This document shows, one piece after another, positions 19,251 through 27,911 of a DNA stretch of 64,000 nt. The position numbers were made by a program, and so were the translations under genes. The stretch's first letter is position 1, and every line of letters starts with the position of its first letter. Under the pieces are notes generated by a model. That model had not been told where the DNA came from and did not search any database. It worked only from the letters and a program-made list of their open reading frames with translations. Source of the stretch: Phycisphaerales bacterium UBA2396 (lineage in GTDB: Bacteria > Planctomycetota > Phycisphaerae > Phycisphaerales > UBA1924); contig DDSG01000023.1 in assembly GCA_002343325.1 (NCBI GenBank), positions 22,439-86,438 of the forward strand, in the 5' to 3' direction.

Positions 19251-19263
19251 GGACACTGTGTCC
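19251..19263. promoter_or_regulatory. Perfect 13-base palindrome upstream of the histone-like gene
   Basis: GGACACTGTGTCC lies eight bases before the AAGGAG of the gene at 19282. Two copies of GAATCGGG, 18 bases apart, precede it (19227-19234 and 19245-19252). The symmetry suggests an operator or a small 5'-UTR hairpin; which one is not decidable from sequence alone. Confidence 0.35.
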
Positions 19264-19281
19264 CCAGTTGAAGGAGCAGAT

Positions 19282-19461
19282 ATGGCCACGACGAAATCTC
19301 GCACGACCAAAGCCCGCACCTGGACGGGCAAGCGCAAGGCGGCCAAGAAGACCGCCCGCAAGACGGCCCGCAAGGCCACCCGCAAGACGGGCAAGGCCTT
19401 CTCGTTCAAGAAGGCAACCGCCCGCAAGGCGACGCGCAAGACCTTCCGCAAGGCCGCCTAA
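19282..19461 (+). CDS. Small histone-H1-like Lys/Ala/Thr-rich protein
   Basis: 59 aa. Composition is dominated by Lys, Arg, Ala and Thr in tandem units such as KKTARKTARKATRKT, as in bacterial histone-H1-like and eukaryotic H1 tails. It should be highly positively charged, disordered and DNA-binding, acting as a nucleoid-compacting protein. AAGGAG at 19271-19276 fixes the start. It is flanked upstream by a palindrome and downstream by a strong terminator, so it is an independent, probably well expressed transcript. Confidence 0.85.
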   Translation: MATTKSRTTKARTWTGKRKAAKKTARKTARKATRKTGKAFSFKKATARKATRKTFRKAA

Positions 19462-19479
19462 GTCACCAGCATTCGTGCG

Positions 19480-19516
19480 CACAGGCCCCGGATCTTCCGG
19501 GGCCTGTGTCATTTTT
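19480..19516 (+). terminator. Rho-independent terminator of the histone-like gene
   Basis: A perfect 12-bp stem (19480-19491 with 19497-19508) with a 5-base loop is followed by TCATTTTT. It lies 19 bases after the stop codon. Confidence 0.9.
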
Positions 19517-19570
19517 GTGCAAAGAGCATCCAACCGGACCTTGCCAGAGTCGAGTAATCTCCCGCACGTG

Positions 19571-20218
19571 ATGACCCCGAAGCCATCCGAATCCGGATCA
19601 AGTTCGTCCGAGTCTCAGGTGATTGTGCTCGCACACGCCGAGAGAGTGTGGAAGGCGGAGGAAGTCAACGCCAGCCGTCTTGCGTCGAAGGTCAGCCTCG
19701 TCACCGCAGGGATCACAGCGACTCTCGGATTCAAGCTCTTTGTTTCCGGCTCTGCGATCCCCTTCATCCTCACGCTCGGATGGATCAACAAGCTCGTGAT
19801 TCTTGGCCTCGGCGCCCTTGCCGGTCTCTGTCTCATCAGATCCATTTGGATGGCCCTCGGCGTCAAAGTATCGAGGGAGCACTTTCTCCCGTGGCTGAAA
19901 GAGCTCTGGTCTTGGATCCCGCTGACACAAACCCGCATCAACCCACCTGAACAGACCTACTCGGCCTGCGAATTGCTTACCTTTACCGAACAAGAGCGTG
20001 AGGCCGTGCAGGAGGCCGACGCCTCCGACACACTCAAACTGGTGATTGCAAAGGTGGAGTTGGCGACCTCAGAACTCAGATTCAGGAACAGTGTGCGCAA
20101 ATCGCGAATAGAATCATCGGAGAGGTGGTTCTTGACTGGACTGTTTGCACTCCTCATCAGTGCAGGCTGGTACGTGGTGCAGGTGCTCCGCGTTGGAGCG
20201 GGAGGTTCCGATGGGTAA
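19571..20218 (+). CDS. Three-TM membrane protein of unknown function
   Basis: 215 aa from ATG 19571; a GTG directly before it is possible. Topology: a polar N-terminus (1-40), two closely spaced TM helices (about 43-65 and 75-95), a soluble helical section (about 100-185) and a C-terminal TM (about 187-207, WFLTGLFALLISAGWYVV). No conserved motif was recognised. Base composition is lower in GC than its neighbours (the row 20041-20100 is 31/60 GC by hand count, against 42/60 for 20521-20580), consistent with recent acquisition. Its stop overlaps the start of the next small gene. The two-TM plus helical layout recalls small membrane effector proteins, but this is speculation. Confidence 0.65.
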   Translation: MTPKPSESGSSSSESQVIVLAHAERVWKAEEVNASRLASKVSLVTAGITATLGFKLFVSGSAIPFILTLGWINKLVILGLGALAGLCLIRSIWMALGVKVSREHFLPWLKELWSWIPLTQTRINPPEQTYSACELLTFTEQEREAVQEADASDTLKLVIAKVELATSELRFRNSVRKSRIESSERWFLTGLFALLISAGWYVVQVLRVGAGGSDG

Positions 20219-20399
20219 GCACACGTCAGGAGCACACGTCCAAACCGCTCTTGGGACTCCGAGTGCCGGTGTGCCGAGCAAATCGGAAGTCATCAAGAAC
20301 ATCGTGAGCAGCCTCAACAACGAGCGCGACAAGCTCGACCGTCGGACGCGGGATGTGACCAAAAAGAACGCGGCACACTGGCTTCGGATGTCGGTGTAA
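20211..20399 (+). CDS. Small basic protein of unknown function
   Basis: 62 aa. Its ATG lies eight bases upstream of the preceding stop, and GGAGG sits just before it, so the two genes are probably translationally coupled. The sequence is polar: a Ser/Gly-rich start, then a charged helix (SEVIKNIVSSLNNERDKLDR). There are no TM segments and no known family. It could be a cytosolic partner of the membrane protein at 19571. Confidence 0.55.
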   Translation: MGKHTSGAHVQTALGTPSAGVPSKSEVIKNIVSSLNNERDKLDRRTRDVTKKNAAHWLRMSV

Positions 20400-20419
20400 G
20401 CACAAGCGAAGTACGGTCG

Positions 20420-22264
20420 TTACCAGATCCACCGGACCCGGCCCGCGTCGATCATCGGGATCTTGGCGCCGAAGAGCTCACGCGACTGCACGGCGGGGAA
20501 GTAGACCAGGAAGGCCTTGCCCACCAGCAGCCGCTCGTTCACCACGCCCGGCGTGGGATCGATCTGCGCGACCCACGGATCGGAGACGGTTGTCCAATAC
20601 CGCCCGTCGGCCGAGTTGGGCGAGTTATCCCCGCAGACAAAGTACTGGTCCGGGCCCAGGAAGATGTTGTACCGGTCGGCCGGATACGAGGCGTTGCAGA
20701 AGTCCATCGCCAGCCCGCCCGAGGTCGCCTGAGGCCGAACCGGCTGGTAATAGATGTCGCGGTCCACACGCACGCGGTGCAGCGTCGCCGCCCCGGACAA
20801 CTCGAACCACGGCTCGGGCTTGGAGTAGTTCCCGCCCACCGCGAAGGTCGGCGGACGGTTGGCGTTCCGCTCGGCCTCGTCGCGCGCGAGGACTTCCTCC
20901 AGCGTCATTCCCAAGGTATGACGAACCCGCTCGGCGAGCGACCACTCGTACCTGCCCGAGGCGGCCGGACGGTTGTTCACCCAGAGTTGCAGCGTCTGGT
21001 CGGCGTGCCAGAACTCGACATTCGTGACCTCGCCGGGCTTCATCACGCCTGCGAGCATCCCGTCCCCCTTGGCTTCCCAGCCAGCCTCGGGAGACTGCCC
21101 ATCCACGATCGGTCTCATCTCCACCACGGCCTTGTACCCATCACCGGACGGGACCAACCGCCCGCGGAACTCGTGTCCGCGGGCCCGGATCACCGCCGAG
21201 AAGGTCATGCCCTGCTTCTCGGGCTGGACGCCGGCCGACAACCGGAGATCGGAGATCGGATAGAAGAGCACCTGCCCGCTGTTGTACGCGTCACCCGGCA
21301 GTGTCAGGCCCGTTGACTGGAACATCTCGTCGAAGGGGTAGGTATCGACGAGGTGCCAGCCGCGGCGCACTTTGTCGCGTGCGGCACGGGCCGTGTTGTG
21401 ATCCATGAAGAACTGGCGATAGTCGAGGGCCTTGTCGGCGGTGGTATCCCACTTCAGCCGCGTCGGCGTGCCTCCCGAGTACGCGTACGACTGCCGACCC
21501 GCGATCTCCCATCCGGGATCAGCGGACACGAAAGGCCCAGCGAAGGGCTTGCCCGCCGGCGACTTCGAGGGAATCACGCTGCTGTCAAAGAGAGTCCACC
21601 ACAGCACCCGCTGCTCTCGCTCGGGTTTGGGGGCGGTCTTCCAGCCGTCAAGAAGCCATGAGTTGGTTCCCTCGGCCGGGCGATTCTCGCCTTCAAGAGG
21701 CCTGACGAAGACGTCGCCGTCGAAAAGTGCGATCTGCTCGTTGGGCTTTCCCACCATCCGCTTGATGAACGAGACTTCGGATTTGCCCGGCCACTTGAAC
21801 ACCACGACGTCGTAACGCCCGGGCTTGAAGATCGGCCACAGGTACCGGAGCACGAAGATCCGGTCGCCCGACCGCAGCGGCACACCCGATGTGAAGGTAA
21901 CCTCTTCCTTCGTCAGCGGGTCCACCACTGTCACGGGGCCCATGTTGGTCCCGCCGAGCACGCCCCCCTGCTGCGGAAGCGGCACCGGGTTGTCGTCCCG
22001 CGTGCCGGCCGGCGCGTGGAACCAGTGATTGACCGCCCAATCGTGCCCGGAGGAGGGGTTGATGAACCGCATGTGCGCCCCCAGCAGCGTGGGGGCCATC
22101 GAACCGGTCGGGATCACGTAAGGTTCGACGACAAAGCCACGAAACACGAACGCCAGCGCGAACGCGATGATCAGCGAGGTCACCGTCTCCTTGATCCCGA
22201 CGGGCTGGGGAGCCGAGGGAGAGGCGGGCTGTTGCGGGGGCGTGGTGCCTGAGGTATCGGACAT
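20420..22264 (-). CDS. lepB: Signal peptidase I, oversized with large insertion
   Basis: 614 aa, about twice to three times the usual length. It is an inner-membrane serine protease that releases exported proteins. A polar N-terminus (1-25) is followed by TM helix 30-47, then box B PTGSMAPTL with catalytic Ser55, box D SFIKRMVG with general base Lys168, and box E CGDNSPNS at 544-551. Between boxes D and E lies an extra ~330-residue region (about 190-520). Part of it (about 340-435, RLSAGVQP... to LQLWVNNRPAAS) looks like a beta-sandwich with a LamG-like feel. The ATG at 22264 was chosen because the upstream extension is Arg/Pro-rich and lacks support. Last gene of the long minus-strand run. 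Confidence 0.92.
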   Translation of the reverse strand: MSDTSGTTPPQQPASPSAPQPVGIKETVTSLIIAFALAFVFRGFVVEPYVIPTGSMAPTLLGAHMRFINPSSGHDWAVNHWFHAPAGTRDDNPVPLPQQGGVLGGTNMGPVTVVDPLTKEEVTFTSGVPLRSGDRIFVLRYLWPIFKPGRYDVVVFKWPGKSEVSFIKRMVGKPNEQIALFDGDVFVRPLEGENRPAEGTNSWLLDGWKTAPKPEREQRVLWWTLFDSSVIPSKSPAGKPFAGPFVSADPGWEIAGRQSYAYSGGTPTRLKWDTTADKALDYRQFFMDHNTARAARDKVRRGWHLVDTYPFDEMFQSTGLTLPGDAYNSGQVLFYPISDLRLSAGVQPEKQGMTFSAVIRARGHEFRGRLVPSGDGYKAVVEMRPIVDGQSPEAGWEAKGDGMLAGVMKPGEVTNVEFWHADQTLQLWVNNRPAASGRYEWSLAERVRHTLGMTLEEVLARDEAERNANRPPTFAVGGNYSKPEPWFELSGAATLHRVRVDRDIYYQPVRPQATSGGLAMDFCNASYPADRYNIFLGPDQYFVCGDNSPNSADGRYWTTVSDPWVAQIDPTPGVVNERLLVGKAFLVYFPAVQSRELFGAKIPMIDAGRVRWIW

Positions 22265-22298
22265 GGGCAACGATATCGGCTCGCCGGGCACTCCGCCC

Positions 22299-22967
22299 TT
22301 ACCGACGGGGGGGCACGACCGGACGGGTCGCCCGGCGCACGGCGGCGGCGATCTCGGACGCAATCTTCGAGGCCAGGCGGCGATCTTCTCCCAGATCCTC
22401 GAAGTACGCCGGAATCTCACCCCGGCGCTCGAGTTCCGGGTCCACCGTAAAGGTGCTGAGCCCGATTGACTTCGTGCCCGGGCGCCAACCCGGCCTCTGC
22501 AGGCGCTCCACCCGCACCGACACCCGCATCGCCACCCTGCCGCGATGCTCGAGCATGTCGGCGGGCATCACCGCGGGTTCGACGGGCACATCGACGATCT
22601 CGGCCGGCTCGTCTGGGGTTGAGCCCATCGCAGGCGCCGCCGACCCTTCGGGCAAAAACGAAATCCTGACCCGCCGCTGCTGCTGCGAAGCCAGATCTTC
22701 GAGTTCCTGGTCGAAGCCCACCTGCTCGCGGTCCCAGGGTGTCGCGAGCCCCGACGTGGCCTTCGGACGCGTCGTCAGCACCCCGCCGCGCGCGTCGATC
22801 CGGTCCAGTTCGAACCGGTAGTCGCCCAGGACCTCCCGAGCGGCGTTGAAGGCCACCTCGTACGTGCCCGCGCCGAGCCGAAACGCGGTCGGGCCGGCGG
22901 GCGGCGAAGACCGACACCCGGCCAACATCAGCACAAGGCACAGAACTATCAGAGGCATCGTCCTCAT
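22299..22967 (-). CDS. Predicted lipoprotein
   Basis: 222 aa. A signal peptide with lipobox LAGC puts the acylated Cys at residue 18. Residues 30-110 and 140-200 look like a mixed alpha/beta domain (TYEVAFNAAREVL...; RVAMRVSVRVERLQRPGW). No family was recognised. It sits 34 bases upstream of lepB and four bases downstream of the decarboxylase, so it is probably co-transcribed with them. Confidence 0.8.
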   Translation of the reverse strand: MRTMPLIVLCLVLMLAGCRSSPPAGPTAFRLGAGTYEVAFNAAREVLGDYRFELDRIDARGGVLTTRPKATSGLATPWDREQVGFDQELEDLASQQQRRVRISFLPEGSAAPAMGSTPDEPAEIVDVPVEPAVMPADMLEHRGRVAMRVSVRVERLQRPGWRPGTKSIGLSTFTVDPELERRGEIPAYFEDLGEDRRLASKIASEIAAAVRRATRPVVPPRR

Positions 22968-22971
22968 CGCG

Positions 22972-24498
22972 TCAGCCTAGCACCTCGTCGGCTCGCGTGG
23001 AGATCATCTCCCACAGCCGATCGATGTCCGGGGCCTGCGTCAGCGGCGACCCAACCGCGACCCGCAGCACGCACGACGGGCGGCGATCCTCTCCCAGCGG
23101 AACGACGGCATGGGTCAGGAAGGCCGCCCCGCCGCGGTTGATCCCGTCCATCACCTGCCTTTGCACCTCGTCGCTGGCACCACGAATCCGGAAGCACACC
23201 AGGTTCAGCGTCCGAGGCGTCACCACCTCAAACCGCGCGTCCGCCCGCATATGCTCCTCGAACCTTGACGCCAGCCCGATCGTCCGGCGGATGTGGTCGC
23301 GAAGACCCGCCGCCCCGAACGCACGGATCACAAACCACAACTTGAGCGCCCGAAAGCGTCGCCCCAGCGGGATCTGCCAGTCTCGGTAGTCGATCACCGC
23401 GCCCGACTCGCTCGCCTGATTCCGCAAGTACGACGGCGTCACCGAGAGCGACTCGATCAGCGGCCGACGATCACGAACAAAGAAGCAGTCACAATCAAAG
23501 TTCGTCAGCAGCCACTTGTGCGGGTTGAAGCAGAACGAATCGGCCCGCTCGGCCCCGCGGAGCATGCCGCGATACTCCGGGCAGACCGCGGCGGCCCCGG
23601 CGTGGGCTGCGTCGACGTGGACCCAAGGCTTGGGCGCTCCCGTGGGCAACCGCTCGACCTGGTCCGCGATCAGATCGATGCGATCCATGGCTGTCGTGGC
23701 GGTCGTGCCGACGTTGGCGCAGACAAAGCAAGGCGTCAGCCCGGCTTCCACATCCTGCCTCATCGCCTCGCCCAAAGCCGCGGGATTCATCGCCAGCTCG
23801 CGGTCCACCTCGACGAGGCGAACATGCCGATCGTCGTTGGCGTGGTCGGCGATCCCGGCGATCATGGCCGCCTTGGCGATCGACGAATGGGCCTGGCTGC
23901 TCGCGTAGACGACGAACTCCGGGCGGCCGACCACACCCGCCCGCTGCCGATCGCGCCGTGCCCGATCCCGACCCGCCACCATCGCCGACAGCGTCGCCTC
24001 GCTCGCGGTCCCCTGGATCACCCCGCCGCCCCACCCGCCGCCCGGCGGCCCGCCGCTGACTTCCGGGCGGCTGTCGAAGCACTCGGGCAAGCCGAGCAGC
24101 TCGCGGAGCCAGTCCAGAACGCGGGTCTCAAGCTCCGTGCACGCGGGGCTGGTCAGCCACAGCATCCCCTGCACGCCGAGCCCGGCCGAGACCAGATCGC
24201 CCACAATGGCCGGCACCGAGATGTTCGCCGGGAAGTACGCGTAGAACCCCGGGTGCTGCCAGTGCGTGAGCCCCGGCACCACGATCGAGTCCAAGTCCGC
24301 GCGGATTTCCTCCCACAGGGACGCCCCGCCGGGCTGCTCGGGGGGGTGCGCCGGGAGCCGACCGAGCACATCCCCGGGCCCGACCTGTGAGAGGACGGGA
24401 CGTGCCGGAAGAGACCGCCAGTACTCCGAGATCCACCGGCCAAAGTCGGCCAAAAGATCGGACAGATCGTGCGTTCCGCCCGGAGGATAGATCGTCAT
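22972..24498 (-). CDS. PLP-dependent group II amino acid decarboxylase
   Basis: 508 aa. It matches the aromatic-L-amino-acid/tryptophan/glutamate decarboxylase family. Seen are a YFPANISVPAIVGDL substrate-channel region, a GTASEATLSAMVAGRDRAR helix, the WVHVDAAHAGAA cofactor-pocket Asp and FNPHKWLLTNFDC with the PLP-binding Lys. It probably decarboxylates an aromatic amino acid to the amine in the cytoplasm; substrate choice cannot be read from sequence with certainty. It starts five bases after the M3 peptidase stop, so the two are coupled. Confidence 0.9.
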   Translation of the reverse strand: MTIYPPGGTHDLSDLLADFGRWISEYWRSLPARPVLSQVGPGDVLGRLPAHPPEQPGGASLWEEIRADLDSIVVPGLTHWQHPGFYAYFPANISVPAIVGDLVSAGLGVQGMLWLTSPACTELETRVLDWLRELLGLPECFDSRPEVSGGPPGGGWGGGVIQGTASEATLSAMVAGRDRARRDRQRAGVVGRPEFVVYASSQAHSSIAKAAMIAGIADHANDDRHVRLVEVDRELAMNPAALGEAMRQDVEAGLTPCFVCANVGTTATTAMDRIDLIADQVERLPTGAPKPWVHVDAAHAGAAAVCPEYRGMLRGAERADSFCFNPHKWLLTNFDCDCFFVRDRRPLIESLSVTPSYLRNQASESGAVIDYRDWQIPLGRRFRALKLWFVIRAFGAAGLRDHIRRTIGLASRFEEHMRADARFEVVTPRTLNLVCFRIRGASDEVQRQVMDGINRGGAAFLTHAVVPLGEDRRPSCVLRVAVGSPLTQAPDIDRLWEMISTRADEVLG

Positions 24499-24503
24499 GG
24501 CGA

Positions 24504-26255
24504 TTACTCGGGCAGCTTGTCGAGCTCCGCCTCCACGCGGTCCGTCAGCCGCTTCACCGTCTCCGGGCCGAAATCAAACTTCAGCCCGGCCGCCTCGAAC
24601 AGCCGGGGCAACGGGCGACTCCCGCCGAGCGACATGGCCTTGAGGTACAGCTCCACCGCCTCGCGGGGCGAGCGCTCCAGCGAGACAAGCCACAACTGCA
24701 ACGCGCCGAGCTGAGCGATCCCGTACTCGATGTAGTAGAACGGCACGTTGAACAGGTGCAACTGCCGATGCCACAAACTCTCGCGGATCGGTTCAAGCCC
24801 CGACCACTCCACGCCCGCTCCGAGCCGCTCGTCCAGATCGAGCCAGCAGCGCGTGCGCTGGTCGCGCGTGTGCTTCGGGTTCGCGTACACCCAGAACTGG
24901 AACGCGTCGATCTGGGCGATCCACGGCAGGATCGTGATGGACCTCAGCAATTGCTGCCGACGAGCACGCGCCAGGTCTTCCTCGCTCCGATACACCACGC
25001 CCATGTGAGGCATCGTGAGCATTTCCATCGACATGCTCGCGACCTCGCAGAACTCAATCGGCGCTGATCGATACGCCAGCAATGGCTCATGCTTCGCCAG
25101 CATGCTGTGGAACGCGTGCCCGGCCTCGTGCAGCATCACCGTCACGTCGTTCGACATGCCCGCCGCGTTCATGAAGATGAACGGCACGCGACGCCGTTCG
25201 AGCATCGATTGGTACCCGCCCGGCGCTTTGCCGCGGCGGCTATCCAGATCCAACGACTCGCCGGTCTTGACGCCCTTGGTGTTCGAGCCGTCACCCATCG
25301 AGGCGAGCATCTCGCCAAGACGCGGGTCCAGCCGACGCATCACCTCCACGCACTTGCTCTGCAGCTCACGCCCGTTCTCAAAGGGCCTCAGCGGCGGGCG
25401 GCCCTTCACGTCCACCGCCAGGTCCCAAGGCCTCAGCTGCGCCAGCGACAGCTTCTCACGCCGCTTCGCGCTCAATCGCCTGACCAGCGGCACCACCGCC
25501 TTCTCGCAGGCATCGTGGAACGCCCGGCACTCACGCTCGCCGTAATCGAACCGGTGCTTCTCCTTGAACGCATACGCGGTAAAGTCGCGGAAGCCCGCGT
25601 TGATTGCAACCTTGTGCCGCAGGGCGACCATCTGGTCATAGATCCCGTCGATCTCTTCGCGATCGCGCATGCGGCGCTCGGCGACCGCTCGCCACGCCGC
25701 CTCTCGCACGCTGCGATCGGTTTCCTCCTGGTATCGGGCCATCTGGGGCAGCGTCCGCTCCTGACCCTGGAACTGCACCGACATCGCCCCCGACACCTGG
25801 TCGTACTTCTGCGACAGCAGCGCAAGCTCCGTCTGGATCGGGACGTTCTCGGCCCGGTACAGCTCCGCCTCCACCTTCACGCCACGCGTCAGAACCTCGT
25901 ACCGATCCCCGGGTCGCGAGGGAAGCCCCAGCTTCTCCGAAAGCTCGGCCTGCCGACGATCAAGCTCGAACGACACGGGCTTGTACTTCGGCGGGATCGT
26001 CTCGATGAACGACGCGTACGCCGACTGGGCGCCCGCGTCCTCCGTGTCGCACGTCATATTGATGTACAGGAGGTTGCCCGCCTCGGCGATCGCAGCCTCA
26101 AGCTCGCCCCGATCCACAAGCCAATCCTCAAGCTCGCTCTGCGTTCCCACGGGGCGGTCGAGCAGCGCGCGGGCCAGCGGCTCGATCGCTTCCCACCGGG
26201 TGCAATCAATCTGGGCCGGCACAAATCGCGTCTGAATGGGCGAAAGCGTCGTCAT
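24504..26255 (-). CDS. M3-family oligoendopeptidase
   Basis: 583 aa. This is a zinc metallopeptidase of the PepF/thimet group that trims short peptides in the cytoplasm. The zinc site VMLHEAGHAFHSML (HExxH) is clear and is followed downstream by EFCEVASMSMEML, which supplies the third ligand. The length fits. AAGGA lies upstream of the ATG. It is 42 bases downstream of nuoN, in the same direction. Confidence 0.93.
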   Translation of the reverse strand: MTTLSPIQTRFVPAQIDCTRWEAIEPLARALLDRPVGTQSELEDWLVDRGELEAAIAEAGNLLYINMTCDTEDAGAQSAYASFIETIPPKYKPVSFELDRRQAELSEKLGLPSRPGDRYEVLTRGVKVEAELYRAENVPIQTELALLSQKYDQVSGAMSVQFQGQERTLPQMARYQEETDRSVREAAWRAVAERRMRDREEIDGIYDQMVALRHKVAINAGFRDFTAYAFKEKHRFDYGERECRAFHDACEKAVVPLVRRLSAKRREKLSLAQLRPWDLAVDVKGRPPLRPFENGRELQSKCVEVMRRLDPRLGEMLASMGDGSNTKGVKTGESLDLDSRRGKAPGGYQSMLERRRVPFIFMNAAGMSNDVTVMLHEAGHAFHSMLAKHEPLLAYRSAPIEFCEVASMSMEMLTMPHMGVVYRSEEDLARARRQQLLRSITILPWIAQIDAFQFWVYANPKHTRDQRTRCWLDLDERLGAGVEWSGLEPIRESLWHRQLHLFNVPFYYIEYGIAQLGALQLWLVSLERSPREAVELYLKAMSLGGSRPLPRLFEAAGLKFDFGPETVKRLTDRVEAELDKLPE

Positions 26256-26297
26256 GGGGCGGTTCCTTTCGTCGACCGCCCATCGTACGTCACATGC

Positions 26298-27911
26298 TCA
26301 GGGGGTCGCCTCGAACCGGCCGTCCGCGGGCTTCTCCGTCGGCGTGCGGATCACGCCCCGATCATCCCGCCGATCGGGCGTGCCAGCTCGGCCGCTCTGC
26401 GCGAACAGCCAACCCGACGCCGCCACCAGCAGCACCACGCCCGTCGCCGAGAGCACGCCGGCCGCCTGGCGCGAGGCGAAGGGTGCCACGTCCATCGGGG
26501 CCACGTCGCGATCCGGCGCTTCGAGGAACGACGCCTGCACAAGCCGCAGGTAGTAGAACGCCGCGATCGCCGAGTTGACGCCAAGCACGATCACCAGGGG
26601 AATCTCTCCCGCCGCGATCCCCGAGGTGAACAGGGGTACCTTGGCGAAGAAGCCGAGCAGGGGCGGGAAGCCCAGCAGCGACAGGGCGCACAGCACCATC
26701 ACCCATCCGAGCACAGGGTGCGTCTTACACAAACCCTTGAGATCCGCGAAGCGATCGATCTCGATCGGTTCACCGTCCGCCTGGCGACGTTCGAGACACG
26801 CCAGCACCGCGAACGCGCCGGCATTCGTCACGCCGTACGCGAGCAGGTAGAACATGACGGCCGAGAGACCGTTCTCCGCGCCCGGGCCCGCGCCCGGGCC
26901 CGCGATCAGCCCGACGAGCATGTACCCGGAGTGGGCGATCGACGAGTACGCGAGCATCCGCTTGATCGACGTCTGCCAGATCGCCAGAACGTTCCCGACC
27001 GTCATCGTCAGGGCCGCCATGACCCACAGCGTCATGCGGATCTCGGGGGGCAGCGACTGACCCTCGGGCCCGTGCGTCCAGCCCACCGCGGCGGCGAGCA
27101 GCGCCATCGCGATGAAGCCCGCCGTCTTGGGCACGAACGCCAGGAATGCGGAGACCTGCGGCGCCGCGCCCTCGTACACGTCCGCCGTGTAGAAGTGCAT
27201 CGGCACCGCCGCGATCTTGAACCCAAGCCCGATGAACGAGAGCAAAAGCCCGAGCATCGTGATGCTGTTGACGCCCGACCGAGCGATCGATTCCGCGATC
27301 ACGTTGAGATTCGTCGAGCCGGTCCCGCCGTAGATGAACACGAACCCCATCAGGAAGATGGCCGCGCCCATCGCGCCAAGGAAGAAGTACTTGACCGACG
27401 CCTCCTGCGACCTCGCACGGCTCGTCGAGATCGCCACCATGATGTAGCTCGGCAGGCTCGTCAGCTCGAGCGCCAGGAACAGCCACACCAGATCGCTCGC
27501 GCTCGCGCACAGCATCAGCCCCGTCAGGCTGAACAAGAAGAACGCGTAGAACTCAGCCCGGTTGGAACGCAGCGGATCGAACTTCTGCACGCCCGCCGCG
27601 ATCCGGTCCTCGTCCGCACGGTCCACCGTGCCCGCCGCCAGCATCAGCAGCAGCAGGCCCACACCCGCGATCACCACCTTGGCGTACCGCGGCAGGTCCG
27701 GCAGCAGCGTCTGCCCACCCGGATGCGTCACCGCGTCCCCGTGCGGGGTCGTCAGCACCGCGAGCACCAGCGCCGCCAGCACCCCGAATCCCGACACCAC
27801 CGCCGAGAGCTTCCGCGTCGGTCGGCTTGGCGACAGCCCCAGCACCATCACAACGCATGTCGTGACGAACAGGGCGATCTCCGGCCACAAATAGGCCAGA
27901 CGTTCGATCAT
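26298..27911 (-). CDS. nuoN: NADH-quinone oxidoreductase subunit N
   Basis: 537 aa. Antiporter-like membrane subunit of complex I with about 14 TM helices, helping to pump protons. Conserved Lys and Glu within TM helices and the motifs YSSIAHSGYMLVGL and LLGFPPLLGFFAKV are present. Its start overlaps the nuoM stop (ATGA). The C-terminus carries a ~35-residue polar tail (ending RFEATP). Last gene of the nuoJ-N set. Confidence 0.95.
   Translation of the reverse strand: MIERLAYLWPEIALFVTTCVVMVLGLSPSRPTRKLSAVVSGFGVLAALVLAVLTTPHGDAVTHPGGQTLLPDLPRYAKVVIAGVGLLLLMLAAGTVDRADEDRIAAGVQKFDPLRSNRAEFYAFFLFSLTGLMLCASASDLVWLFLALELTSLPSYIMVAISTSRARSQEASVKYFFLGAMGAAIFLMGFVFIYGGTGSTNLNVIAESIARSGVNSITMLGLLLSFIGLGFKIAAVPMHFYTADVYEGAAPQVSAFLAFVPKTAGFIAMALLAAAVGWTHGPEGQSLPPEIRMTLWVMAALTMTVGNVLAIWQTSIKRMLAYSSIAHSGYMLVGLIAGPGAGPGAENGLSAVMFYLLAYGVTNAGAFAVLACLERRQADGEPIEIDRFADLKGLCKTHPVLGWVMVLCALSLLGFPPLLGFFAKVPLFTSGIAAGEIPLVIVLGVNSAIAAFYYLRLVQASFLEAPDRDVAPMDVAPFASRQAAGVLSATGVVLLVAASGWLFAQSGRAGTPDRRDDRGVIRTPTEKPADGRFEATP

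Noticed and set aside
26881..26905. GGGCCC-rich tandem repeat
   Set aside because: It is inside nuoN and encodes Ala-Gly-Pro-Gly repeats in a loop; not an independent element.
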